Assembly (NCBI GenBank): GCA_017999835.1
Contig: JAGNLA010000004.1
Span: 75,923 to 139,922, forward strand
From: Caldisericia bacterium
Lineage (GTDB): Bacteria; Caldisericota; Caldisericia; JAAYUI01
Direction: 5' to 3'
Length of the DNA stretch: 64,000 nt
The notes under the pieces are model-generated. The model saw only the letters and a program-made list of their open reading frames with translations, was not told the origin of the DNA and ran no database searches. Position 1 is the stretch's first letter. Every line of letters starts with the position of its first letter. Made by a program: the position numbers and the translations under genes. This document shows positions 35,820-46,259 of the stretch, one piece after another.

Positions 35820-38800
35820 ATGGGTCCAACAACAATCTACATCAAGGGCGCAAGGGTTCACAACCTAAAAAATATTGACCTGACCTTGCCCAAAAACAGT
35901 CTCGTAGTCGTCACAGGTTTGTCAGGTTCTGGCAAGTCCTCACTGGCATTCGACACGCTCTACGCCGAAGGCCAGAGGCGTTACGTCGAGTCGCTTTCAG
36001 CCTATGCCAGACAGTTCATCGGCATGATGGAAAAGCCCGATGTTGACTACATCGAAGGTTTATCACCATCAATATCTATCGACCAAAAGACAGGCTCAAG
36101 AAACCCAAGGTCAACCGTTGGCACGATGACCGAGATTTACGACTACCTCAGGCTTCTGATGGCACGCATCGGCACGCCTCACTGCCCACAATGTGGCAAA
36201 GAGATCAAGCAAACAACGATTCAGCAGATGGTTGACTACCTCCTTACAAGCCATGCAGGCTCAAGGGTCACTGTTCTTGGCCCTCTGGCGCGTCAGCGCA
36301 AGGGTCAGTACAAGGATGTCATCGAAAAGATGCGCAAGGCTGGTTACAACAAAATGCGCGTCGACGGCATCATGGCCGACCTTTCCGAGCCAATCGAGCT
36401 TGACAAGAACCTCAAGCACGACCTTGAAGTCGTGGTCGACAGGATAATGTCTGACGACGAATCCAAAACCAGGCTGGCAGACTCGCTTGAAACTGCGCTC
36501 AAGCTTGGCGAGGGAGTACTCAAAGTCCAGATTCAAAAAAACAGGGACGACGAACCTCTTGAGCTGACGTTCTCCGAGAACTTCGCCTGTCCGGACTGCG
36601 GAATCGCCATTGAAGAGATTGAACCCAGAATTTTCTCGTTCAACTCACCGTTTGGCGCTTGCCCTGCCTGTGACGGCTTGGGTCACAAACTCGAAGTCTC
36701 GCCTGACCTTATCGTTCCAAATTCCGACCTTTCAATTGCCGAAGGGGCAATCCAGGTCAGCGGTTTCAACGCTGTTGACGGGATGAGCATAGGCATAATC
36801 AAGCAAATTGCAGAACACTTCGGTGGAGACGCCAACACCCCCTGGAAAAAACTCCCGGAGGAAGTGAAAAAAAAGATTCTCTATGGCGACACCAAGAAAA
36901 CCATAACCATCGAGTGGAAAGATTCGTTTGGCGACAAGCACACTCGTCGCGTCTACCACGAAGGCATCATCCCATCAGTCGAAAGACGCTGGAAACAGAC
37001 CGGTTCTGATGGAGTCAGGGAAGCGTATGAACAGTACATGGTCGAGGTTCCGTGCAATGTCTGTGGTGGAAGGCGACTCAAGCCCGAAGCGCTTGCTGTC
37101 ACAATCAATGACAAAAACATCGCCGAACTTGCCGCCCTGTCAATAACAAAAGCATTTGACACCTTCGACAGCCTCAAACTGACAGACCGTCAGGCGACCA
37201 TTGCAAAACAGATTCTCAAGGAAATAAAATCCAGGCTGAAGTTCCTCATCGATGTCGGACTCAGCTATCTCAGCCTTGAGCGAGCATCGGCAACGCTTGC
37301 CGGAGGCGAAGCCCAGAGGCTAAGGCTTGCAACTCAGATAGGTTCAGGTCTGGGCGGCGTTCTCTACGTTCTTGACGAACCGTCAATCGGCCTCCACCCA
37401 CGCGACAACGGCAGGCTGCTTGCCACACTCAAACGTCTGCGAGACCTTGGAAACACTCTTGTTGTGGTCGAGCACGATGAAGAAACGATGCGCAACGCTG
37501 ACTTCATTGTCGACATCGGCCCAGGTGCCGGTGTCCATGGTGGTCATGTCGTTGCAACCGGCACACTTGATGACATCTGCAAAGCTCCCGAGTCACTGAC
37601 AGGAGCATATCTTAGTGGTAAAACTGCCATCCCGGTACCCAAAGAACGCAGGGAGGGCAACGGACGGTTTATAAAAGTCATTGGCGCAACCGAGCACAAC
37701 CTCAAAAACATTGATATTTCAATCCCGCTTGGGACGTTTACCGTAGTAACGGGCGTTTCCGGCTCTGGCAAATCCACGCTCATCACTGATGTCTTGCACA
37801 AGAGCCTGTCGCGTGAGCTCTACCGTTCCCGTGATATCCCTGGAAAATGCAAAGAGATTGAAGGCATTGAAAACATAGACAAAGTCGTGGTTGTTGACCA
37901 GTCGCCAATCGGCAGGACGCCTCGGTCGAACCCTGCCACCTACACTGGAATGTTTGGCGTCATCCGCGACATCTACTCCAGATTGCCAGAAAGCAAGGCC
38001 AGAGGCTACGAACCTGGACGTTTCAGCTTTAACGTCAAGGGTGGACGCTGCGAAGCCTGCGAAGGTGATGGCGTCAACAAGATAGAAATGCAGTTTCTTT
38101 CTGACGTCTACGTCACTTGTGAGGTTTGCAAGGGCAAGCGCTTCAACCGCGAAACACTGGAGATAAAATTCAAAGGCAAGAGCATCTCTGACATCCTTGA
38201 CCTGACAGTCGAGGAAGCGCTCGAGGTGTTTGAAAATATTCCTCAAATCCACAGAAAACTTGAGATGCTTGATGAAGTAGGCCTCGGTTACATAAAACTG
38301 GGTCAACAGGCAACAACACTCTCAGGTGGCGAGGCTCAAAGAATCAAGCTTACAGCCGAGCTTGCCAAGCGTGGAACAGGTCGGACACTCTACATCCTTG
38401 ATGAGCCGACCACCGGCCTCCACATGGCAGACGTGCACAAACTCGTCGAGGTGCTGGACAAGCTGGTTTCAAAAGGCAACACCGTGCTAGTCATCGAACA
38501 TGATCTGGACGTCATAAAATCGGCCGACTATGTAATCGACCTTGGTCCTGAGGGCGGAGATGGCGGTGGACAGCTGGTTGCGTTTGGCGCTCCTGAGGAA
38601 GTGGCTGCTGTTGAAGGTTCCTACACCGGTCAATACCTCAAAAAGCTCCTGCCGGCAAAATCCATTGGCAAGGTAAGACGAATTCCTTCGTTTGTTCCTG
38701 ACTTTGCAGCCGGACTCCCGCCTATGCCGGCCAAGAAAAAACCACGCTCTCCAAGGGTGCCCAAGGACTGGATCGACGGCACGAGTGATTTTGTCACCGA

Positions 38801-38846
38801 CTCGCAGGAAGAAGTCGACACAACGTTTGTTGAGGATGTCGGGTAG
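35820..38846 (+). CDS. uvrA: Excinuclease ABC subunit A
   Basis: 1008 aa. Damage-recognition ATPase of nucleotide excision repair. First Walker [10 protein letters not shown] (33-41) followed by 'AYARQFI'; second GVSGSGKST (~645-653); ABC signatures '[12 protein letters not shown]' and '[11 protein letters not shown]'. Zinc-binding pairs CPQC, CPDC/CPAC and 'CEAC ... CEVC' are present. The C-terminal ~75 residues after '[10 protein letters not shown]' extend past the usual UvrA end and are Pro/Lys- then Asp/Glu-rich. The last 95 bp of the gene recur at 41372-41466 on the far side of the next gene. Confidence 0.98.
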   Translation: MGPTTIYIKGARVHNLKNIDLTLPKNSLVVVTGLSGSGKSSLAFDTLYAEGQRRYVESLSAYARQFIGMMEKPDVDYIEGLSPSISIDQKTGSRNPRSTVGTMTEIYDYLRLLMARIGTPHCPQCGKEIKQTTIQQMVDYLLTSHAGSRVTVLGPLARQRKGQYKDVIEKMRKAGYNKMRVDGIMADLSEPIELDKNLKHDLEVVVDRIMSDDESKTRLADSLETALKLGEGVLKVQIQKNRDDEPLELTFSENFACPDCGIAIEEIEPRIFSFNSPFGACPACDGLGHKLEVSPDLIVPNSDLSIAEGAIQVSGFNAVDGMSIGIIKQIAEHFGGDANTPWKKLPEEVKKKILYGDTKKTITIEWKDSFGDKHTRRVYHEGIIPSVERRWKQTGSDGVREAYEQYMVEVPCNVCGGRRLKPEALAVTINDKNIAELAALSITKAFDTFDSLKLTDRQATIAKQILKEIKSRLKFLIDVGLSYLSLERASATLAGGEAQRLRLATQIGSGLGGVLYVLDEPSIGLHPRDNGRLLATLKRLRDLGNTLVVVEHDEETMRNADFIVDIGPGAGVHGGHVVATGTLDDICKAPESLTGAYLSGKTAIPVPKERREGNGRFIKVIGATEHNLKNIDISIPLGTFTVVTGVSGSGKSTLITDVLHKSLSRELYRSRDIPGKCKEIEGIENIDKVVVVDQSPIGRTPRSNPATYTGMFGVIRDIYSRLPESKARGYEPGRFSFNVKGGRCEACEGDGVNKIEMQFLSDVYVTCEVCKGKRFNRETLEIKFKGKSISDILDLTVEEALEVFENIPQIHRKLEMLDEVGLGYIKLGQQATTLSGGEAQRIKLTAELAKRGTGRTLYILDEPTTGLHMADVHKLVEVLDKLVSKGNTVLVIEHDLDVIKSADYVIDLGPEGGDGGGQLVAFGAPEEVAAVEGSYTGQYLKKLLPAKSIGKVRRIPSFVPDFAAGLPPMPAKKKPRSPRVPKDWIDGTSDFVTDSQEEVDTTFVEDVG
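38751..38845 (+). repeat. 95-bp direct repeat, copy 1 (uvrA 3' end)
   Basis: Aligns without gaps to 41372-41466 with 5 differences. Includes the uvrA stop region. The two copies bracket the propeller lipoprotein gene 38870-41290. Confidence 0.95.
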
Positions 38847-38869
38847 GTTATTAAAAAAGATACTCCTTT

Positions 38870-41290
38870 TTATTTCTTTCCAGCAGCTATCATGTCTAGA
38901 TCAAGTGCAGTAATCTTCAGGGTTGTTTTAATTTCTTCAAGAAGACTAAAATCTTCGGTTCTTATTTTGGGTGAATACACTAGACATAAACTCCCGGCAA
39001 TATCTGCAACTGATTCGTTTTTTAATTCATAAAGTAGTTTTCCGTTCTTTAGATCAAATATTTTGTTGTCTGTGAGAAGGAGCTTATCTTTATAAAGCTT
39101 TACCTGGGAAGTGTTGGATTCAACCGACCAAAGTTTTTTCCAAGTCTTTGAATCGTAAACTCCTATCATGTCTATAAGCATTTCACATCCACATCCGTCA
39201 CTACAGGAAATGGTATACTTGGAACAATAAATATAATCCGATGCACATCCCACCGACAAACTTTGGCTAAAGATGTTCCTTTTTGGATCATCGTTTTTCA
39301 TCTCAAGCTTTATGCCAGTTTTCTTTAGTATCTCGACTTTGTCTAAATTAGTGCATTCTTTGATTTTCTTATCTATCTTTGACTCATCACAATAACGTCC
39401 TTGTCCTTCAATAGTTATTTCCTGTTTTCCTTCGGGGATGGCATTCTTCGTTGTTTCAGTTATTGTATTGGAAGCCAAATTGATTCTTTTAACAGGTTTA
39501 TCTGAATAGTCCCCGTTTTCAACATAATATAGATACTCGTCTGACATCCAGAATTCATCGTAGGTAGACAACGACATGCCTGTTTCAAATACCAACTCGC
39601 CATCGCTGGTTATTAATGCATACCTATAGAATATTTCTCCACGATTATTACCTAGCATGAATTTTAGTAGGATGTGTCCTGTTTTTAGCTGTACTATGTT
39701 AAAAGGACCTTCGTATTTTTTTAGATCAAGTGTGAACTTGATTGGATTATTGGAGGATGTTACTTCCGAATCCTTGGCCTTTGGACGGTCGATGGTTTTC
39801 TTGCCTGTTGCAGCTTCAATTCTAGTAACATTACCGGTATTGTCTGTCAATACGAATTCCCTGTCTGTGACTTCTTTTATCCACAATGCTTCTTTAACTA
39901 TACTCCACACTTCCAGACCTGTCATTGAATCGATTCCTGTGTATGTTGACCCTGTGTCGATAATTATTGTGTTGCCCACCTTCAAAAAACGCTTCTCCCT
40001 GTTATCGGGAAACATTATTGGGTTTGCGCTATGTGGTGATTTACCGACATATGCTCCGTTTTTTATAAACGAAATGCTGTTATCATAATAGCCCATTGTC
40101 ACTTTGCCATCATTTTTAAGCTGCAGAAGGTTAGATGATTCGTTGCTTGCATGCTCGATTAATTCTACTGCATTCATTGTAGAACAGTAAATGCTTCTTG
40201 TACTAGAAGAAACATAATATACACGGTCATAAGCTGTTTGAACGATGCCATTTGAGCTAACAGTGAATAATATTTCACCATTGCTTGAATCCAGGCACCA
40301 TCTTCCTACGAATAATTTTCCGTTACAGTACGCAGGCGTATAATTACAACCTCGTTCATAACCCCAAACTCCTGTCCCTGTTGTTACATCTACACAGAAC
40401 GTGTTTGAAAAGCAAGTAGCATAAAGTTTTTTTTCGTTTATACAAAACGATAGCGCATAAAAGCTAGAATTATCATAAATCCATAACACATTACCTTTGC
40501 TTGAATCTATACAAACTATTTTTCCATTATCGGTTGAAAATATCAAACGATTATCGACCAGTACGACCTTTTGTATAACGAACCAGGAAAACTCTGAACC
40601 CAGATCATTTGGTCGAATTTGATATTTCTTTTGATCGACATCCCAAACTTTTTCTCGATTTGTAATATCAATACAATGAAAGGCATTTTTTGAGAGATAA
40701 TAAAGATTGTTAGCATCAACAACAATATTGCTCAATATCTTATCTTCAGTATCATGATTCCAAATTATCTTGCCAGTTGCCAGATCGCAACAATATATGT
40801 TTGAGTTCTCGCACCCAAAATAAACTTTATCGTCAACAATTGTTAAAGGTGCAACCGTTGGAAAGTTTATCTCCGATTTCCATTTCGTTTCACCAGTGTT
40901 AATATCGATAGCTACAAGTCTTTTATCTGGAGTTTCATGTACTATTATATTATCTTTTATTGCGCTATTTTTGAATAGATAACCTTTGTTTGTCCAAATT
41001 TGTTCACCCGTGATGGCATCTAGACAGTAATAGTCTGTGTATGTTGATATCAATATTTTATTGCAACCAATTACAAAATCTATGCTTAACAACTTATTGT
41101 TGGAACTAGTATACATCCATGCAAATACTTCATCAGGAGTATCTGCATTCTTATCGCTTGAAATGTTTTTCTCATTCAATCCGGAATTCTTAACAACCGG
41201 TTTTAGTTCAGGCTTACTTGCGCTATCGCTTATACATGAAACTGAATAGAACATCATCAATGCAACACAAATGCAATACAGTTTCCTCAT
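38870..41290 (-). CDS. Propeller lipoprotein (PQQ-like repeats), inserted gene
   Basis: 806 aa. Signal MRKLYCICVALMMFYSVSC with the lipobox near Cys19 (VSC), then a Ser/Lys/Asn-rich linker. PQQ-type repeats follow: 'YYCLDAITGEQIWTNKGYLF', 'LVAIDINTGETKWKSEINF', 'IYCCDLATGKIIWNHDTEDK', 'IVCIDSSKGNVLWIYD'. The C-terminus ('VYDSKTWKKLWSVES ... IFDLKNGKLLYEL') is shared with the lipoprotein at 49082. SD GAGGAGG. Base composition is visibly more AT-rich than uvrA and the 41493 gene, and the gene lies between two copies of the uvrA tail, so it looks like an insertion. Confidence 0.8.
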   Translation of the reverse strand: MRKLYCICVALMMFYSVSCISDSASKPELKPVVKNSGLNEKNISSDKNADTPDEVFAWMYTSSNNKLLSIDFVIGCNKILISTYTDYYCLDAITGEQIWTNKGYLFKNSAIKDNIIVHETPDKRLVAIDINTGETKWKSEINFPTVAPLTIVDDKVYFGCENSNIYCCDLATGKIIWNHDTEDKILSNIVVDANNLYYLSKNAFHCIDITNREKVWDVDQKKYQIRPNDLGSEFSWFVIQKVVLVDNRLIFSTDNGKIVCIDSSKGNVLWIYDNSSFYALSFCINEKKLYATCFSNTFCVDVTTGTGVWGYERGCNYTPAYCNGKLFVGRWCLDSSNGEILFTVSSNGIVQTAYDRVYYVSSSTRSIYCSTMNAVELIEHASNESSNLLQLKNDGKVTMGYYDNSISFIKNGAYVGKSPHSANPIMFPDNREKRFLKVGNTIIIDTGSTYTGIDSMTGLEVWSIVKEALWIKEVTDREFVLTDNTGNVTRIEAATGKKTIDRPKAKDSEVTSSNNPIKFTLDLKKYEGPFNIVQLKTGHILLKFMLGNNRGEIFYRYALITSDGELVFETGMSLSTYDEFWMSDEYLYYVENGDYSDKPVKRINLASNTITETTKNAIPEGKQEITIEGQGRYCDESKIDKKIKECTNLDKVEILKKTGIKLEMKNDDPKRNIFSQSLSVGCASDYIYCSKYTISCSDGCGCEMLIDMIGVYDSKTWKKLWSVESNTSQVKLYKDKLLLTDNKIFDLKNGKLLYELKNESVADIAGSLCLVYSPKIRTEDFSLLEEIKTTLKITALDLDMIAAGKK

Positions 41291-41371
41291 ACAACCTCCT
41301 CATGCTCTGAATAAATAATATTAAGTATTTTAACTTATAAAAGCAATTTTTATCTGTTGATAAATTATTAT

Positions 41372-41467
41372 CTAAGGGTGCCTAAGGACTGGATCGACGG
41401 CACAAGCGATTTTGTCACCGACTCGCAGGAAGACGTCGACACAACGTTTGTTGAGGATGTCGGGTAA
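41372..41467 (+). pseudogene. Duplicated uvrA C-terminal fragment (direct repeat copy 2)
   Basis: Encodes, in frame, the last ~31 residues of UvrA (from [10 protein letters not shown] to VEDVG) and a TAA stop, with no start or upstream gene. About 95% identical to 38751-38845. It is probably the original uvrA end displaced by the insertion, or a copy made by it. Confidence 0.93.
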
Positions 41468-41492
41468 TCGATTTCTTGGTTATTGTCTCAGT

Positions 41493-43706
41493 TTATTCCA
41501 GCTCTGGCAGTTCTATTTCAAAGACATAGTGGTTGCCATTGTTGGTAAGTTTTGTTTTATAAGCATTCTCAAGCACCGTAACCGGGACTGCCACCAAACC
41601 CGACCTTAAAGATACCGGCGCTTCGAGCTTTAGTTTGTTTAGCCCCTTGGGGGTAAATATTTCGCAGGTGCTCGAGCCAATTTCAAGAATCATTGATACG
41701 TTGTCTCTGGTTAGCCTGTACTTGATGTCGCTGAGTTTTTCAAGCTTGCAGTCAAGCAGCAGATGAATGAAGTTGAGCGGGAGCATAAAAACATTATTTT
41801 TCAAATGCGGCTCAGGCCTTGCCCTGACTTTGACGCCCGAGATTGTGGCAATCGACGAACCAAGGTCAAACTCACACACTTTGGTTTCTACACCGGGATC
41901 GCGCCAGAATCTTACGAAAAATTCCATGTCAGGTTGTGATGCGTCAGACTTTATAGTTATCAATCCTTCGTTGAGCCCCATCATTGCAAGTGAAGTTACC
42001 AGACAAACACTTATCTTTGCGGAACTCCTGCCCCTCACCACGCCTGACTTGCTGGAAATAAGCATCCATGGAGACAAGGAAGAGAGAGTGAAACTTGACT
42101 GAAGATCACCTTCATTGGTAATTGTAAACTGGAAAACGGGATTCTGTTGGCCTAGTCTTGCCGACGTGTCATAGATTGTGCTATCAATCTTAAGCATGCC
42201 TGGCTTTGGCTTACCCACGTCCTGGAGCTTTACTTTTTTAGCCGCAACTGCAACCTCCCTTATACCATTCTGCCAGTTTATTTTGATTTTGCTTGAATAG
42301 ATGCCATCATCCACACTTCTCATATCTGCAGACAAATTTACATCAATAGAATCATGTGCGCCTATCTCGAATTTGTCAGGCGTAACAACCAGCCAAGAAT
42401 CGATGGTCTCACAAGAAACATTCAGCTTTGAGCCAGAATAATTGAATATCTGAACCTTAGAATTGCTGAATGGTTCATCGCTTGTCATGATTCCCAAATC
42501 AAGAGAATTGGCACCGATCTGAATCTCAAATCCGGCGTTCCTGAATGCGTAGACACGCTGCGCTGTTGGAATGATCATGTAGTCGTTTATGGCTATGGGG
42601 TCTGCTGCCAGTTGTCCCACAACCGATATATCCCAGAGGAGCTTGCCAGTCTGTCTGTCAATTGTCTGGACGCATGTCAGCGATGGGGCAATAACGCCAT
42701 CTTTCCATAGCTGAGGCTTGAAATATGGAACTTCACTTTTTACTGACCAAAGCGATTTTCCATTCTTAATGTTAAAGCACTCGAGTTTTTTACCCTGGGA
42801 ACTGACGATATAACATTGCGTCGCATCAAAAGATGGTGATTGTGTTATCTCATCCTCAATATCCAGTTGTTTGATGAGATTGCCGTTCTCGGCACTTAGA
42901 AATGTGACAGTTTTTCCATACGCCAACGAAACACATTCCCCGCGTGAGCTGACAAAATCTAAGTCGAAACCCAATTCTTTCTCCCAGAGTTTTGTTCCGT
43001 CGTTTTCGTTGATGGCAACAATTTTCTTGTTCTCGCAAATAAAAACTCTGCCGTTGTTTGCACATGGAGGGAGGGAAGAATAGGCAGAACCACATTTCCA
43101 CGCGATCTGGGCTTTGCTGATATTGATTGCTATCACGCCAGCTCTTGAGTTTGATGGGTCGTAACCCCTTACCAACAGATATTTTTCTGACAGCACCGGT
43201 TGAGACATCTTCGCCCAGCCGGTTGAGACATTAAACTCTCTTTCACCTGTTTTAATGGAATATCCGGTTATCTCCCCCAAATCCGAGGATGCAATTATGA
43301 AACCATGGATGCCGGAGATTTCCGGGACACCTGACAACTGGTTTGCCGACCTTATCTTCCACATTATCTGGCCGGTAGCGTTCTCGATGCACAGAATGTC
43401 GTAACCACCGGACACGCATACGGTTACTACGCCATTGCTGTTTACAATTGGAGATTTCAGAATAGTGGATATCTCAACATTCCATTGCTGAATCATCGGA
43501 TTGGTGCCATAGAAAGTTGCCCAGCCAGACTTGCCAGGGTCAGTGGCAATCGCCACTGAAGCAAACTGCAAAGGCAACAAGCACAACGCAACAAAACAAA
43601 TGACAATCTTTGAAATGATATGAGTTAATCCCTCTCCTCTAACGTTGGAGAGGGATTTGTGAAAGTTGTTTGAAGATTCTCCGGTTTGATCTGATGTTGT
43701 TATCAT
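41493..43706 (-). CDS. Secreted PQQ propeller with Ig-like and stalk (Cu-amine-oxidase-N) domains
   Basis: 737 aa. The ATG at 43706 overlaps the upstream stop as ATGA. An unusual ~33-residue polar leader precedes the hydrophobic signal (~34-53, IVICFVALCLLPLQFASVA). Domains: PQQ propeller ~70-390 ('ILCIENATGQIMWKIRS', 'IVAINENDGTKLWEKELG', 'VQTIDRQTGKLLWDIS'); two BACON/NEW3-like Ig domains ~400-620 ('SCETIDSWLVVTPDKFEIGA', 'SSLSPWMLISSKSG'); a C-terminal copper-amine-oxidase-N-like stalk domain ~630-737 ('NNVFMLPLNFIHLLL', 'LRSGLVAVPVTVLENAY'). Probably wall- or envelope-associated. A hairpin lies inside the leader-coding region. Confidence 0.75.
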   Translation of the reverse strand: MITTSDQTGESSNNFHKSLSNVRGEGLTHIISKIVICFVALCLLPLQFASVAIATDPGKSGWATFYGTNPMIQQWNVEISTILKSPIVNSNGVVTVCVSGGYDILCIENATGQIMWKIRSANQLSGVPEISGIHGFIIASSDLGEITGYSIKTGEREFNVSTGWAKMSQPVLSEKYLLVRGYDPSNSRAGVIAINISKAQIAWKCGSAYSSLPPCANNGRVFICENKKIVAINENDGTKLWEKELGFDLDFVSSRGECVSLAYGKTVTFLSAENGNLIKQLDIEDEITQSPSFDATQCYIVSSQGKKLECFNIKNGKSLWSVKSEVPYFKPQLWKDGVIAPSLTCVQTIDRQTGKLLWDISVVGQLAADPIAINDYMIIPTAQRVYAFRNAGFEIQIGANSLDLGIMTSDEPFSNSKVQIFNYSGSKLNVSCETIDSWLVVTPDKFEIGAHDSIDVNLSADMRSVDDGIYSSKIKINWQNGIREVAVAAKKVKLQDVGKPKPGMLKIDSTIYDTSARLGQQNPVFQFTITNEGDLQSSFTLSSLSPWMLISSKSGVVRGRSSAKISVCLVTSLAMMGLNEGLITIKSDASQPDMEFFVRFWRDPGVETKVCEFDLGSSIATISGVKVRARPEPHLKNNVFMLPLNFIHLLLDCKLEKLSDIKYRLTRDNVSMILEIGSSTCEIFTPKGLNKLKLEAPVSLRSGLVAVPVTVLENAYKTKLTNNGNHYVFEIELPELE
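43627..43657. repeat. Inverted repeat within the leader-coding region of the 41493 gene
   Basis: Perfect 11-bp arms AATCCCTCTCC (43627-43637) and GGAGAGGGATT (43647-43657), loop of 9. On the mRNA the 3' arm contains a GGAG sequence. It could be a REP-like element or a translational control hairpin. Confidence 0.7.
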
Positions 43707-46006
43707 TGTTGCTTAAAAACCGTCACATTCTCCACTTTAACCGGATAACCCTGTTGGTCGATCGTATCGCTCTTAATCGGCGAGATTTCCCATTCTTGTC
43801 CAGCGTTTACTCTTGTCCTAATCCAAAACTGGTAGGTTTTGGTTTCGACCGGCGTAAACCTGAGCATAACCTTCCTTGTCACGCCTGGTCCCCACGAAGA
43901 CCATTTCACGATGGCAACTGGATGGTAAGCCCTGATCGGCTGGCCATCACGATGGTCAATGATTGCCCCTGGCAGGAACACCTGTGACTGGGAAGGATAC
44001 TGGGATCCGGTTTCTGGATCAATTTGAATCATTATACCATCTGGACATGAAATGGCAACCTCACACTCCTGCCCTTCCTTGCCATCATTTCTTACATACA
44101 CGTGCAAATCGTAGGTCTGTCCAGCGTAAAGTGGGGCTGGAGACGGTATGACCTGCGTAATGACCGGCACAGGACCTTGCTCGTCAAGATAGATTGTCGG
44201 AGCAACTGTGACTGAAGAGCCCGAAACAACGTTGACTTTTACTTCACCAGTCTTTTTGCCTTCAAGCGACGCCTGAATAACTTGCTCTCCGTAGCCAACC
44301 TGGTCAATCTTGTAATGACCGTAAGCATCGGCGGTTGCTTCCCTGTTGCCACAGTTGATCTTTGCTCCAACCATGGGTCTGTTTGAACCTTTTTCCATGA
44401 CAAAGCCTTCAATGGTGCCCTGCCCTGCTGTGACCAGGAACCTGCCTGTGTACTCTGCCTCAAGACCGTCGAGGTCTTCAATGACCACTCTCCAGAAATA
44501 ATCGCCTGCCGGGAACGGCCCAAGAGCAGGAGTGAGATAATCTATTATCTGGATTCCACCAAAATCACTGGTTGCAACCGTCGCTGCACCGATCTGCACA
44601 AAGCAGCGTTTGATGCCTCTGTCGTCATTGGCCTGAACTCTCAGCTGGAACGTATCGGTTTGTGGATACGGTGGCTGTGGCATGGCTGTGATGTTTACAA
44701 AGCTTGGCGGTTGCTCTCTTCCCCAGACTCTGTACCAGATTTCATTTGAAACTTCAACCTGTGGCCAGCTCATGACGAATTTGAGCTTGTGCCAGCCAGG
44801 AGCATCGGTTGGGAGCATGAGCGTTTCATAGAGGATAGTGTCCGATGAGATGGTCAGGAGCTGTTCGTAGCTTCTCCATGGGTTGTTGTCAAGCATCCAG
44901 GTGCCGACTGCTTTTTGTGTGCCTTTTCCTCCAACCCTTAGTGCAAGTTTTGCTTCAAGGGCTGAACCCTGGTTGACCGTCGTGCCATCAGCTGGCTGGA
45001 TGATTCTTGGCCAGACCCAGCTTTCGCCGACAACTCTGTATGAAATCATGTTTGAAGCGATCTCTGCCGGCTGGGTTAGTTTGAACTGGATATAGTGCAA
45101 ACCTACGTTTGTGGTTGGAACTTCAAACTCGAAGCTGTAAGTGTTTGGCCCGGTGAGAGTCTGGTTGAAAGGAACGCTTAATATGCCGTCAACATAGAGA
45201 CCGCCGACGAGATTATACGTGCCGGCTTCGGTGATTGCCACGTGAAGAGTGACCTTTGTTTTTGACGAGAGCGAGATGTTGAGGTCTGAGATGGCTGTGT
45301 CAAACTTCAATGTTATCGGTGCCTTGCTTGCGACTTTATAGGTCACTTCATCGGATGATTCCTGCGTTGGCGCGTCGAGAACGACCTTGACCTTGTGTTC
45401 ACCCGGGTCTTCAGTTGGAAGATTCTGGCTGACCTTGATGACGGCAGAACCTGCAACCTGAGCGGTAAGAGTGAATGGAATTTTTTTGAAATTATCAACA
45501 AGCCAGTAGCCAGAAACTGTCTTTATTCCAACACCTTTAACCTTTATCTCGGCATTTCCTGTCAAAGTGTCACCAGGGCTGACCAAGGCACCGCTTAGTG
45601 GTGATGTGATTGTTATGTTTTTTTCAGTTCTTGCAGTGACTGTGTAGTTGGTGGCTTCGGTTTTTAGGTGGTTGGGTGAGAGGAGTTCGAAATAAACCTT
45701 GTGTGCGCCAGGATAATATGTTGGCAAAGTCGTCTCAAAAACCTCTGGCTCGGAAAGCGGAGCGTCAAGGGTTTTGTAGATGCTTGGGCCAACAATGTCA
45801 TCGATGATGAAGCGACCCCAGAGAATGAATCTGCCTTCACCGTCAAAGGTGAACGTCACTTTTGCCGGAAGCCTGCCATCAGCGTCAGCAATAGCGCCGT
45901 TTATCGGTGCGGATACGATTAATGAAGCAGTTACCTGTGCTTTTACAATTGGAGTCAGTGATAATCCTAGTACTAGAGCAATAGCCGCGATAACAAACTT
46001 TTTCAT
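43703..46006 (-). CDS. Secreted multi-Ig-domain protein with carboxypeptidase-regulatory-like domain
   Basis: 767 aa from ATG 46006, which follows AGGAGGTATTG; an extension to 46081 would run across the promoter. Signal peptide MKKFVIAAIALVLGLSLTPI. Four tandem ~92-aa Ig-like repeats (~25-400), each ending in a 'PG.HK..F.L..P' strand such as 'YYPGAHKVYFELLSP', 'EDPGEHKVKVVLDAP' and 'DAPGWHKLKFVMSWP'. Then a further Ig-like unit, a CarboxypepD_reg-like domain ('GTIEGFVMEKGSNRPMVGAK'), and a NEW3-like C-terminal domain ('PLYAGQTYDLHVYVRNDGKE'). No enzymatic motif; a surface adhesin or scaffold is the likely role. Translation is coupled to the downstream gene. Confidence 0.75.
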   Translation of the reverse strand: MKKFVIAAIALVLGLSLTPIVKAQVTASLIVSAPINGAIADADGRLPAKVTFTFDGEGRFILWGRFIIDDIVGPSIYKTLDAPLSEPEVFETTLPTYYPGAHKVYFELLSPNHLKTEATNYTVTARTEKNITITSPLSGALVSPGDTLTGNAEIKVKGVGIKTVSGYWLVDNFKKIPFTLTAQVAGSAVIKVSQNLPTEDPGEHKVKVVLDAPTQESSDEVTYKVASKAPITLKFDTAISDLNISLSSKTKVTLHVAITEAGTYNLVGGLYVDGILSVPFNQTLTGPNTYSFEFEVPTTNVGLHYIQFKLTQPAEIASNMISYRVVGESWVWPRIIQPADGTTVNQGSALEAKLALRVGGKGTQKAVGTWMLDNNPWRSYEQLLTISSDTILYETLMLPTDAPGWHKLKFVMSWPQVEVSNEIWYRVWGREQPPSFVNITAMPQPPYPQTDTFQLRVQANDDRGIKRCFVQIGAATVATSDFGGIQIIDYLTPALGPFPAGDYFWRVVIEDLDGLEAEYTGRFLVTAGQGTIEGFVMEKGSNRPMVGAKINCGNREATADAYGHYKIDQVGYGEQVIQASLEGKKTGEVKVNVVSGSSVTVAPTIYLDEQGPVPVITQVIPSPAPLYAGQTYDLHVYVRNDGKEGQECEVAISCPDGIMIQIDPETGSQYPSQSQVFLPGAIIDHRDGQPIRAYHPVAIVKWSSWGPGVTRKVMLRFTPVETKTYQFWIRTRVNAGQEWEISPIKSDTIDQQGYPVKVENVTVFKQQ

Positions 46007-46031
46007 CAATACCTCCTGGATACAAATATTC

Positions 46032-46060
46032 ATTTTATAATGTTGGGTTACTTGAGTCAA
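46032..46060 (-). promoter_or_regulatory. Promoter of the 46006-41493 operon
   Basis: Minus strand: TTGACT (46060-46055), 17-nt spacer, TAAAAT (46037-46032). The 5' UTR of about 20 nt contains the AGGAGG SD. Confidence 0.65.
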
Positions 46061-46222
46061 CGAGCATAAAATATTGTACAATACTTATTTCCTGACAACA
46101 TTTCATCTTGAATGATTGATTTTGTTAATAATAGACGCCTTATGAGATTAAAATACGAACAGACTTTCACCTTAATTTTCAAAATGCCTATTTACAGGAC
46201 GGATATAATAAAGAAAGACTAA

Positions 46223-46236
46223 CCGGCTTTCGCCGG
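46223..46236 (+). promoter_or_regulatory. 5'-UTR hairpin upstream of tldD
   Basis: CCGGC-TTTC-GCCGG, a stable short stem 15 nt downstream of a TATAAT (46203-46208) and 23 nt before the tldD ATG. No good -35 was found. The role is unclear; it may stabilise the mRNA. Confidence 0.4.
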
Positions 46237-46259
46237 AAAACCAACAAGTAAGGACAAAA

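Noticed and set aside
37719-38306. 195-codon minus-strand frame inside uvrA
   Set aside because: Antisense of conserved UvrA motifs; length is explained by codon bias.
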